Under the pieces are notes generated by a model. That model did not search any database. It was given only the letters and a program-made list of their open reading frames with translations, and was not told the DNA's origin. The translations under genes were made by a program, and so were the position numbers. From assembly GCF_019212185.1 (NCBI RefSeq), contig NZ_CP078138.1:3206501-3270500 (forward strand): DNA of 64,000 bases, written 5' to 3'. This DNA comes from Pseudomonas fluorescens (GTDB lineage Bacteria > Pseudomonadota > Gammaproteobacteria > Pseudomonadales > Pseudomonadaceae). Shown here one piece after another: positions 42,936 through 50,705 of the stretch (positions are counted from its first letter, which is position 1; each line of letters opens with the position of its first letter).

Positions 42936-44880
42936 CCGGTTTTGCCGCCCTGGGCTTGCCCTTGGCCGTCGGTGCCGCCTTGCCCCTGGTTGTTTTGCGT
43001 TTTTTCTTCCACGGCGTCGCACCTTTACCCGCTGGGCTCGCCGGCCCGCTGATGGTCAGGCGCAGACCGCTGCAGCGGCCGACCTGTTTGCTCATCCACG
43101 CCGCCTGTTTGGCGACGAATTCTTCCAGGCTCATTTCTCCGCTTTGCACCATGTCCAGTGCCTGCTCCCAGATCGCCGTGGTGCCAGGGTCGGCGATGGC
43201 CCGGGGTACGGCGTCGATCAGGCTGAAGGCCGCCGGGGTGGCAGCCAGGGCCTTGCCGTTCTTGATCAGGTAACCGCGATCAATCAAACCCTGGATGATC
43301 CCGGCACGGGTAGCCTCGGTGCCGATCCCAGTGGTGTCCTTGAGCTTCTGTTTGAGCAGCGGGTCTTGCACCAGTTTGGCGACGTTCTTCATCGCCTTGA
43401 TCAGGTCACCCTCGGTGAAGGGTTTGGGTGGTTGGGTCCAGAGGTCCTTGAGGTTGACCCCGGCCACCGCATAGTCGCAGCCCTGGGTCAGCGGCGGCAG
43501 GTTTTGCGGGGCCGGGGCTTCGCGGCCCTTGGCTGGTGCCAAGGCTTCCGGCAAGGCGCGTTTCCAGCCCGGCTCCACCACTTGTTTACCCACGGCGCGC
43601 AAGGCCTGGCCGGCGCAGTCGAAGTCGGCCTGGGTGCGGTCGTATTCGTGGTTGGGCAGGAACTGCGCCAGATAACGCGCGCGGATCAGGGTATAGACCG
43701 CACGATGCTTGCCGCTCAAACGCTCGAAGTTTTGCGCAGCGGCAGTGGGAATAATGCCGTGGTGGGCGCTGACCTTGGCGTCGTTCCAGGCTCGCGAGCG
43801 GCGTTGTGGTTCCAGGTGCTTGAGCAGGGGCGCGAGGCTCGGGTCAGCACGACCCAACGCATCGAGAATCGCCGGCGCTTCTGCGTGCTGGCTCAGCGGC
43901 AGGAAGCCGCAATCACTGCGCGGGTAGGTGATGACTTTGTAGGTTTCGTATAGCGCCTGGGCAACGTCGAGGGTTTCCTGAGCGCCAAGACCGAGTTTCT
44001 TCGAGCAGATCTCCTGCAGGGTGCCGAGGTCGAACGGCAACGGCGCCACTTCACGAACTCGCTCGGTGCGCAGTTTGACCAAACGTGCGCTGGCGGCGCT
44101 ACGCATGGCCTCGGCAGCTTGCCGGGCGAGTTCCTGGTTCAGGCAGCGGTCCTGTTCATCGCAGGCATCCGCTGCGGCCCGCCATTGCGCGGTGAACGGC
44201 GTGCCGTCGTGGAGCAGTTGCACATCGATCGCCCAGTACGGCACCGGCACGAAGTCGGCAATGCTGCGATCCCGGTCGACCACCAGGCGCAAGGTCGGGG
44301 TCTGCACCCGACCCACCGGCAATACCCCTTGATAACCGGACTGACGCCCGAGCAGGGTGAACAGACGACTCATGTTCATACCGATCAACCAGTCGGCCCG
44401 TGAGCGCCCCAGTGCCGAGTGATACAGGCTGAAGGTCTCGGCACCCGGCTTGAGCGCCGCCAGGGCCTTGCGGATTGACGCGTCGTCCAGCGCCGACAGC
44501 CACAGCCGCTGGATCGGCCCGCGATAGCGACAGTGTTCCACCAACTCGCGGGCAATCATTTCGCCCTCGCGGTCGGCGTCGGTGGCGATCACCAGCTCCT
44601 TGGCCTCGCCCAGCAGTCGCTTGACCGCCTTGAACTGGCTGGCGGTCTTGGGCTTGACCAGCATCTTCCATTGCTCGGGAATGATCGGCAGGTCTTCCAG
44701 CACCCAGCGTTTATAGCGCGCGTCGTAGGCATCCGGCGGCGCGGTTTCCAGCAGGTGGCCAATGCACCAGGTGACGGTGATCCCCGTGCCCAGCCAGCAA
44801 CCGTCGCCACGCCGGCTGGCGCCGAGCACTGCGGCAATGTCCTTGGCCTGGGAGGGTTTTTCACACAGATACAGCCGCAT
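42928..44880 (-). CDS. topB: DNA topoisomerase III
   Basis: A 650-aa type IA topoisomerase that relaxes and decatenates DNA. The Toprim domain starts MRLYLCEKPSQAKDIAAVLG and has the metal site ATDADREGE near residue 100. PVGRVQTPTL and the active-site tyrosine in VITYPRSDCGFL follow; the late segment TGIGTEATRAGIIQGLIDRGYL is typical of TopB. The C-terminal 35 residues are Lys/Ala-rich (KKKRKTTRGKAAP), a DNA-binding tail. I choose ATG 44880; an ATG nine bases earlier is also possible. Confidence 0.93.
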   Translation of the reverse strand: MRLYLCEKPSQAKDIAAVLGASRRGDGCWLGTGITVTWCIGHLLETAPPDAYDARYKRWVLEDLPIIPEQWKMLVKPKTASQFKAVKRLLGEAKELVIATDADREGEMIARELVEHCRYRGPIQRLWLSALDDASIRKALAALKPGAETFSLYHSALGRSRADWLIGMNMSRLFTLLGRQSGYQGVLPVGRVQTPTLRLVVDRDRSIADFVPVPYWAIDVQLLHDGTPFTAQWRAAADACDEQDRCLNQELARQAAEAMRSAASARLVKLRTERVREVAPLPFDLGTLQEICSKKLGLGAQETLDVAQALYETYKVITYPRSDCGFLPLSQHAEAPAILDALGRADPSLAPLLKHLEPQRRSRAWNDAKVSAHHGIIPTAAAQNFERLSGKHRAVYTLIRARYLAQFLPNHEYDRTQADFDCAGQALRAVGKQVVEPGWKRALPEALAPAKGREAPAPQNLPPLTQGCDYAVAGVNLKDLWTQPPKPFTEGDLIKAMKNVAKLVQDPLLKQKLKDTTGIGTEATRAGIIQGLIDRGYLIKNGKALAATPAAFSLIDAVPRAIADPGTTAIWEQALDMVQSGEMSLEEFVAKQAAWMSKQVGRCSGLRLTISGPASPAGKGATPWKKKRKTTRGKAAPTAKGKPRAAKPAK

Positions 44881-44946
44881 AACCACCATCAGTCATAAGG
44901 GTCGGAAGGTGCACAGCATGCGCGGTCTGGCACTATCGATCAATGA

Positions 44947-45219
44947 TTATCTGTATGTATGTACAGTGCCGGTGTTACCGGTGATTGCAACGGCCTGGAC
45001 CGGGGCAGCCGCATCGTCGCCGACATGTTGTTCCGCGCCCAGGTCAGCCACCACGTAGGCATCGACCGCAGCATGGGCCCTGGAGATCAGTGTCAGGCAG
45101 CCGATGATGGTCAGGGTCAGTCCGGTGAACAGCAGGTTGCGCCGCAGACGGCGGCCATGGGTGGCGGGCAGGTCGCGGGTCAAGGCGTGCAGGTGGCGAC
45201 TGAAATCGAACTTTGGCAT
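44947..45219 (-). CDS. Small single-TM protein downstream of mgtA
   Basis: A 90-aa hypothetical protein. A basic N-terminus (MPKFDFSRHLHALTRDLPATHGRRLRRN) precedes one hydrophobic helix (LLFTGLTLTIIGCLTLISRAHA), which could also be a late signal peptide. The polar tail is acidic then neutral. GGAAGA precedes the start with about seven-base spacing. It begins about 80 bases after the mgtA stop on the same strand, so it may be co-transcribed and assist or modulate the magnesium pump, as small membrane peptides do in enterobacteria (inference). Confidence 0.6.
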   Translation of the reverse strand: MPKFDFSRHLHALTRDLPATHGRRLRRNLLFTGLTLTIIGCLTLISRAHAAVDAYVVADLGAEQHVGDDAAAPVQAVAITGNTGTVHTYR

Positions 45220-45300
45220 ATAGGGTCTTCCATGTTCTTGAGCGACGCAGCCACCACGCCCGAGCGTGGCGGCCTCGCATTGCAGGGTGGGCTCAGGCAC

Positions 45301-48015
45301 TCAGTACCATTGCTTGAAGCGGCGGATGTACAGGGTCTTCATCAGTTGCGCGACCACGCAGTAGCTGAGCAGGGTGCCCACCAGCCATGGAAAGTAGGTC
45401 CATGGCAGCGGCTCCAGGCCGACCAGGTTGCCCAGTGGCGAGAACGGGATGTAAATCCCCACGGCCATCACCAGGCCGGTCATCAGAATCACCGGCAAGG
45501 CTGCGGTGCTCTGGAAGAACGGGATCTTTTGGGTACGCAGCATGTGCACCACCAGGGTCTGCGACAGCAGCCCTTCGATAAACCAACCAGACTGGAACAG
45601 GGTCTGCATTTCCACGCTGTTGGCGGCAAACACGTACCACATCAGGGCAAAGGTGGTGATGTCGAAGATCGACGAGGTCGGGCCGATCCACAGCATGAAA
45701 CGCCCGATGTTCTTCGCATCCCACTTGCGTGGTTTGCTCAGGTACTCCTTGTCCATCCGGTCCCACGGCAGGGCCAGTTGGGAGATGTCGTACATCAGGT
45801 TCTGCAGCAGCAGGTGGATCGCCAGCATCGGCAGGAACGGGATGAAGGCGCTGGCCACCAGTACCGAGAACACGTTGCCGAAGTTGGAACTGGCGGTCAT
45901 GTTCAGGTACTTCATGATGTTGCCGAAGGTTTCGCGGCCTTTCAGCACGCCTTCTTCGAGCACCATCAGGCTCTTTTCCAGGAGGATGATATCCGCCGAT
46001 TCCTTAGCGATATCGGTGCCGCTGTCCACCGAGATACCCACGTCGGCATCGCGCAGGGCCGGGGCATCGTTGATCCCGTCGCCGAGGAAACCGACGGTGT
46101 GACCATTGGCTTGCAGTGCCTTGAGCACCCGCGACTTCTGCAGCGGGGTGAGTTTGGCGAACACGCTGCGTTCTTCGACCTGCTGGCGCAGCGTCTGCTC
46201 GTCCATGACCTCGATTTCCGGGCCCAGCAGGGGCGCGCCGGGCTCCAGGCCGACTTCACGGCAGATCTTGCTGGTGACCACGGCGTTGTCGCCGGTCAGC
46301 ACCTTGACCTTGACTCCCATCTCACGCAGCGCGGCAATGGCCGGCCCGGCGGTTTCCTTCGGTGGATCAAGGAACGTCAGGAAGCCGCGGATGACCAGGT
46401 CATGCTCGTCGCTGGCGGTGTATTGCGCCTTGCTCTGGTTGCGTGGAATTTTGCGGGTGGCCACCAGCAACACGCGGAAGCCGTCTTCGTTGTATTGGCT
46501 GGCCAGGGTCAGCAGTTCGGCTCGGCGCTGCTCGTCGAGGGTCACGACCACGCCGTCCTCATAGATGTGGCTGGCAATGCCGAGCATCTCCTCGACCGCC
46601 CCCTTGCACACCAGCAAGTGGTCGTCGTGGCTGTCCTTGACGATGATCGACAAGCGCCGGCGGATGAAATCAAATGGCAACTCATCGACTTTGCTGTAGG
46701 CGAAGGGTTTCTTGAAGGTGCGGTTTTGCTCGGCAAACTGCACCACTGCCTGGTCCATCAGGTTTTTCATGCCGCTTTGGTGATAGCTGTTGAGCCAGGC
46801 CAGTTCGAGGACGCCCGCATCGCGCTTGCCGTCGACATCGATGTGATGTTCGAGAATGATTTTGTCCTGGGTCAGGGTGCCGGTCTTGTCGGTGCACAGC
46901 ACATCCATCGAACCGAAGTTCTGGATCGCGTTCAGGCGTTTGACCACCACTTTGCGCTTGGCCATTGCTACCGCGCCTTTGGCCAGGTTGGCGCTGACGA
47001 TCATCGGCAGCATTTCCGGGGTCAGGCCGACGGCTACCGCGAGGGCAAACATAAAGGCATCGCCCCAATCACCCTTGGTGAACCCGTTGATCAGCAGCAC
47101 CACCGGCACCATCACCAGCATGAAGCGGATCAGCAACCAGCTGACGCTGTTGACCCCACGGTCGAAGGCGGTTTGCGTGCGTGAGCCGACGATCGCCTTG
47201 GCCAGCGAACCGAAGTAGGTCCGTGGGCCGGTGGCGACGACCACGGCACGCGCGGTGCCGCTGACCACGTTGGTGCCCATGAAGCAGATGTTGGAGAGGT
47301 CGAGCAGGTTCGACTGGTCGGCCGCCGCCGTGGACGCGGATTTCTGCGCGACATTGCCCAGGGTGTCGTACTTCTCAATCGGCAGCGCTTCGCCGGTGAG
47401 CACCGCCTGGCTGATGAACAGGTCGCGGGACTCGATCAGGCGAATATCGGCCGGGATCATGTCACCGGCGGACAGTTGCACGATGTCGCCGGCTACCAGT
47501 TCGCGCATCGGCACTTCGCGCAAGGTCGGGGTGCTGCCCGGTTGCTCGCGGCGCAGTACGGTGGCGGTAGTTCGAACCATAGTCTTCAGGGCTTCGGCGG
47601 ATTTGCCGGAGCGGTATTCCTGCCAGAAACGCATCAGGCCGCTGGCCAGGACCATGACCAGCACAATGATCACGCCGGTGAGGTCGGTTTCTTCGCCTTT
47701 TTGCAGGGGCAACCAGAAGTCGGTGACGAAGCTGATTAGGGTCAGGGTCATCAGCACATAGATGAACGGGTTGTTGAAGGCTTTGAGTACCTGCACCAGG
47801 GCGTGCGGCGGCTTGTCATGCGCCACCTCGTTGGCGCCCTCGCGCAGCAGGCGACCTTCGGCATCGAGTTCGGTCAGGCCGTCGGTGGTGGCCTGGACGT
47901 TGGCCAGGGTTGCAGCCAGGCCATTGCGGGCTTCACGGGCAGCGCGCATCGACAGTTTGTGCTCGTCGGTGCTGGCGTCCTGCAGTGGTTTTTGGCGGTT
48001 TTTTACAGTGCTCAT
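45301..48015 (-). CDS. mgtA: Magnesium-translocating P-type ATPase (MgtA)
   Basis: A 904-aa type IIIB P-ATPase that imports Mg2+. TGEALPIEK (actuator region), the phosphorylation motif CTDKTGTLTQD, VLTGDNAVV and GDGINDAPALRDADVGI are all intact, with about ten membrane helices. The start MSTVKNRQKP at 48015 has AGGAG nine bases upstream. The 5' region is long and structured: a 45-codon ORF and two hairpins lie within 190 bases of the start codon. Regulation by Mg2+ through that leader is therefore likely (inference). Confidence 0.95.
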   Translation of the reverse strand: MSTVKNRQKPLQDASTDEHKLSMRAAREARNGLAATLANVQATTDGLTELDAEGRLLREGANEVAHDKPPHALVQVLKAFNNPFIYVLMTLTLISFVTDFWLPLQKGEETDLTGVIIVLVMVLASGLMRFWQEYRSGKSAEALKTMVRTTATVLRREQPGSTPTLREVPMRELVAGDIVQLSAGDMIPADIRLIESRDLFISQAVLTGEALPIEKYDTLGNVAQKSASTAAADQSNLLDLSNICFMGTNVVSGTARAVVVATGPRTYFGSLAKAIVGSRTQTAFDRGVNSVSWLLIRFMLVMVPVVLLINGFTKGDWGDAFMFALAVAVGLTPEMLPMIVSANLAKGAVAMAKRKVVVKRLNAIQNFGSMDVLCTDKTGTLTQDKIILEHHIDVDGKRDAGVLELAWLNSYHQSGMKNLMDQAVVQFAEQNRTFKKPFAYSKVDELPFDFIRRRLSIIVKDSHDDHLLVCKGAVEEMLGIASHIYEDGVVVTLDEQRRAELLTLASQYNEDGFRVLLVATRKIPRNQSKAQYTASDEHDLVIRGFLTFLDPPKETAGPAIAALREMGVKVKVLTGDNAVVTSKICREVGLEPGAPLLGPEIEVMDEQTLRQQVEERSVFAKLTPLQKSRVLKALQANGHTVGFLGDGINDAPALRDADVGISVDSGTDIAKESADIILLEKSLMVLEEGVLKGRETFGNIMKYLNMTASSNFGNVFSVLVASAFIPFLPMLAIHLLLQNLMYDISQLALPWDRMDKEYLSKPRKWDAKNIGRFMLWIGPTSSIFDITTFALMWYVFAANSVEMQTLFQSGWFIEGLLSQTLVVHMLRTQKIPFFQSTAALPVILMTGLVMAVGIYIPFSPLGNLVGLEPLPWTYFPWLVGTLLSYCVVAQLMKTLYIRRFKQWY

Positions 48016-48027
48016 GCTGTGTGCTCC

Positions 48028-48045
48028 TGCCGCAGGCTTGCGGCA
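48028..48045 (-). promoter_or_regulatory. Hairpin touching the mgtA ribosome binding site
   Basis: On the transcript TGCCGCA pairs with TGCGGCA across the four-base loop AGCC. The 3' arm shares its last base with the AGGAG at 48024-48028, so this 7-bp GC-rich stem could limit ribosome access to mgtA. Confidence 0.55.
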
Positions 48046-48064
48046 CGACACAGCGACCACTCAG

Positions 48065-48202
48065 CTATTTAAAGGCGAGCGAAAGCATGTCGAAGCGCAA
48101 ACCGACGATCGATAACGGAAGTTGTTGTTTTTTGGCGTTTAACGTTCGCTGCAACTCCACGGAAACAGGAGATGCAGCGAACCGTCTACTTGGGTCATCC
48201 AT
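48065..48202 (-). CDS. Candidate mgtA leader ORF, 45 aa
   Basis: An open frame of 45 codons ends 49 bases before mgtA. It starts Met-Asp-Asp-Pro-Ser-Arg-Arg and ends LSLAFK; SPVS and QLPLS add prolines. A modest GAG lies seven bases before the ATG. The enterobacterial mgtL leader peptide likewise opens with acidic residues and prolines, which destabilise the elongating ribosome at low Mg2+. Codons 5-18 or so form a 14-bp hairpin, so ribosome progress would change RNA folding. Coding is inferred from this arrangement alone. Confidence 0.45.
   Translation of the reverse strand: MDDPSRRFAASPVSVELQRTLNAKKQQLPLSIVGLRFDMLSLAFK
48144..48182 (-). promoter_or_regulatory. 14-bp hairpin within the mgtA leader ORF
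   Basis: GTTCGCTGCA pairs with TGCAGCGAAC, and after one mismatch CTCC pairs with GGAG around a nine-base loop. The stem lies wholly inside the 45-codon ORF. A ribosome translating the ORF must open it, which suits a translation-coupled attenuator. Confidence 0.6.
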
Positions 48203-48291
48203 AGTGTTTCTCGCTTTTTACAGGCAATAAAAAGTTGTCGAATTCCTTAATAAGGAAAACGCTGGTTAAAATATTGAATATAACTTTCAGA

Positions 48292-48570
48292 TCAACTGAA
48301 AGTGCGCGCCCCACGGCCCAGGCCCGGCGGTTGCAGCAGGCGCGCGAAGTAGCGACTCGGGGGCTCAAGGCTGGCGGCATAGCCCCAGCGTTGCTGGCGT
48401 TGCCCGCTGACCGGGCAGACACGCCAATGGCCACGCAGACGAGGCTGCAGGCGCAAGGGAGAAGGGGGGCACAGTGGGCGCGCGATAAGCGTAGGCTCGC
48501 GGCATGGCTTGATCCGCAGCGCCTTGATAAAAGCGCGGGAACCAGGGATGAGTGTGCTGATAAGGTTCAT
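48292..48570 (-). CDS. Possible small Arg/Pro-rich protein upstream of mgtA
   Basis: A 92-aa frame (MNLISTLIPGSRAFIKALRI...) with GAGG seven bases before the ATG. The middle is rich in Pro, Arg and Cys (PLCPPSPLRL), and RLRGHWRVCPVSGQRQQRW resembles a motif I associate with small Pseudomonas proteins ('RLRxxW...P.(S/T)G....RW'). It ends 89 bases before the 45-codon leader ORF, on the same strand as mgtA, so all three may share a transcript. It could be an unrelated small gene or a spurious frame; no function is proposed. Confidence 0.35.
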   Translation of the reverse strand: MNLISTLIPGSRAFIKALRIKPCREPTLIARPLCPPSPLRLQPRLRGHWRVCPVSGQRQQRWGYAASLEPPSRYFARLLQPPGLGRGARTFS

Positions 48571-48612
48571 GACATGCCTCGCGACCGGACAGACACCGGC
48601 GCGGCATGCCAC

Positions 48613-49060
48613 GTTGGAGCTCAGGCTCTAGCGCAGCTTGCCTGACCGGGGCTGTCGAGTCCCGTCAGTTGCATTGTTGAATGCCCGGCCTTGCACATTG
48701 GCAATAGCCGGGCAGCGTCTAGATACTGTGTCCATTGAATTCTTTGTTGAGTTGAAAAAAGGTTGGGCTGGCCAACCCGCGCAATGTACTCAGGCGAGTT
48801 TGCCGAGTCAAACCATTAATGGGCTTTGTTTGGCTTTTAGACAGGTAACAACAGATTTCTGAAAGTTGTTCCGTACATATGACTGATATATGACGGATAT
48901 ATGACAGTGGTGGAGGTTAATTGTAAGAGCGAGCCTGCTCGCGGCGAACGTCAATGATAACGCGCGCAACCTGAAAGCCCACGGCGGTCTCAGGTCTTTC
49001 GCGAGCAGACGGATCGCCGCCCGGCTGCTCCTACAGTTCAGGCAACCTCAGTCAACGCGA
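48613..49060. other. Gene-free stretch with a REPIN
   Basis: 448 bases upstream of the mgtA leader region and downstream of the MHS transporter. It is AT-rich at 48720-48900, which could hold the mgtA promoter, and ends in a REP doublet at about 48923-49035. No gene is convincing. Confidence 0.55.
48923..49035. repeat. REP doublet (REPIN)
   Basis: GTAAGAGCGAGCCTGCTCGC near 48923 and a diverged inverted copy ending GGCTGCTCCTACAG near 49035 flank a spacer. Part of the spacer, ACGTCAATGATAACGCG, nearly matches the spacer of the REPIN at 50746-50837 in the opposite orientation. Confidence 0.75.
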
Positions 49061-50683
49061 TCAGTTTTTTTCCAGATCGACATCCTTGGTTTCACGCAGG
49101 CACAACATGCCCACCACCAGGCTCACTGCCGTAATCAGCACCGGGTACCACAGGCCGTAGAAGATATCGCCGGTGTACACCACCAGGGCAAAGGACACGG
49201 TGGGCAGGAAGCCGCCGAACCAGCCGTTGCCGATGTGGTAAGGCAGGGACATTGAGGTGTAGCGGATGCGCGTCGGGAACAGTTCGACCATCAGCGCCGC
49301 CAGCGGGCCGTAGCACATGGCGGAAATGATGATCAGGGCGACGATCAGGGCGACGATCATTCCTTTGTTCACTTGCTGGGCGTCAGCCGCCTGCGGGTAG
49401 CCGGCCAGGGTTACCGCACCGCGCAAGGCGGCTTCGTCATAGCCATCGATTTTGATCTCGCCGATGCTCACTTGCACGCCGCTGCCAGCTGGCGCGGCAA
49501 CGCTGCTGTAAGGCAGGCCCTGCTTGACCAGGAAGGTCTTGACCTTGTCGCAAGGGCTATCGAAGCGCGCCTTGCCCACCGGGTCGAACTGGAAGGTGCA
49601 GGTGGCCGGATCGGCCAGTACGGTGATTGGCGCCTGTTGGCTGGCCCGGTCGATGGCCGGGTTGGCGTAGTGGGCCAGGGATTTGAAGATCGGGAAGTAC
49701 AGCACGGTGGCCAGCAGCAGGCCGAGCATCAGGATCGGCTTGCGCCCGACCCGGTCGGACAGCCAGCCGAAGAAGATGAAAAATGGCGCGCCGATCACCA
49801 CGCTGATAATCAGCAAGGTATTGGCAAGTGCCGGGTCCATCTTGAGGAACTGGGTCAGGAAAAACAGCACGTAGAACTGCGCCGCATAGAAGGTCACGGC
49901 TTGCCCGGCATTGATGCTGAACAGGGCAATCAGCACCACCTTGAGGTTCTGCCAGTTGCCGAACGACTCGCGGATCGGTGCCTTGCAGGACTTGCCTTCC
50001 TCTTTCATTTTCAGGAAGGCCGGCGACTCATGCAGGCTCAGGCGAATCCAGGTAGAAATGCCCAGCAGCACGATCGACAGCAGGAACGGGATGCGCCAGC
50101 CCCAGACTTCGAACTGGTCACCGGTGAAGTAACGGCAGCCGAGCACCACCAGCAATGACAGCAACAGCCCCAGGGTCGCGGTGGATTGAATCCAGCTGGT
50201 ATGGAAACCGCGTTTGCCGATCGGTGCATGTTCGGCGACGTAGGTTGCGGCGCCGCCGTATTCGCCGCCCAGGGCCAAGCCCTGGAGCATGCGCAGCACC
50301 ACCAGGATGATCGGTGCAGCGATGCCGATGCTGGCGTAGGTAGGGAGCAGACCGACGGCAAAGGTCGCCACGCCCATCAGGATGATGGTGGCGAGGAAGG
50401 TGTATTTACGCCCGATCATGTCGCCGAGACGGCCGAACACCAGCGCGCCGAAGGGGCGCACGACAAAGCCGGCGGCGAACGCCATCAGCGCGAAGATGAA
50501 GGCCGTGGTGTCGTTGACCCCGGCAAAGAACTGCTTGCTGATCACCGCCGCGAGGGCGCCGTAGAGAAAGAAGTCATACCACTCGAACACCGTCCCCAGG
50601 GACGAGGCGAAGATGACTTTCTGGGTTTCCTTGCTGGTGCCGGTACTGAGCGTGCCGGCGACTGCTTGCGCTTGCTCTGACAT
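49061..50683 (-). CDS. MHS-family MFS metabolite:H+ symporter
   Basis: A 540-aa proton symporter of the metabolite:H+ symporter group (relatives of ShiA, ProP and KgtP). SSLGTVFEWYDFFLYGALAAV at helix 1, FVVRPFGALVFGRLGDMIGRKYTF at the loop 2/3 signature, and MLQGLALGGEYGGAATYVAEHAP are diagnostic. Between helices 8 and 9 it carries an insert of roughly 100 residues with two cysteines (ATCTFQF...SPCDKVKTFLVKQGLPYSS), presumably periplasmic and disulfide-bonded. It starts 22 bases after the GMC dehydrogenase on the same strand, so import and oxidation of one substrate are probably linked. Confidence 0.92.
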   Translation of the reverse strand: MSEQAQAVAGTLSTGTSKETQKVIFASSLGTVFEWYDFFLYGALAAVISKQFFAGVNDTTAFIFALMAFAAGFVVRPFGALVFGRLGDMIGRKYTFLATIILMGVATFAVGLLPTYASIGIAAPIILVVLRMLQGLALGGEYGGAATYVAEHAPIGKRGFHTSWIQSTATLGLLLSLLVVLGCRYFTGDQFEVWGWRIPFLLSIVLLGISTWIRLSLHESPAFLKMKEEGKSCKAPIRESFGNWQNLKVVLIALFSINAGQAVTFYAAQFYVLFFLTQFLKMDPALANTLLIISVVIGAPFFIFFGWLSDRVGRKPILMLGLLLATVLYFPIFKSLAHYANPAIDRASQQAPITVLADPATCTFQFDPVGKARFDSPCDKVKTFLVKQGLPYSSVAAPAGSGVQVSIGEIKIDGYDEAALRGAVTLAGYPQAADAQQVNKGMIVALIVALIIISAMCYGPLAALMVELFPTRIRYTSMSLPYHIGNGWFGGFLPTVSFALVVYTGDIFYGLWYPVLITAVSLVVGMLCLRETKDVDLEKN

Positions 50684-50705
50684 ATCGATCCCTCACAGTG
50701 TGTAT

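Noticed and set aside
44959..47184. 741-codon plus-strand frame over mgtA
   Set aside because: Antisense to the conserved P-type ATPase; His/Gln/Val-rich, no motif and no ribosome site.
48365..48607. Alternative 80-codon frame in the mgtA leader region
   Set aside because: It overlaps the 48292-48570 frame in another phase; its ribosome site is no better and the alternative frame has the more protein-like RLRGHW...RW motif. Neither is secure.
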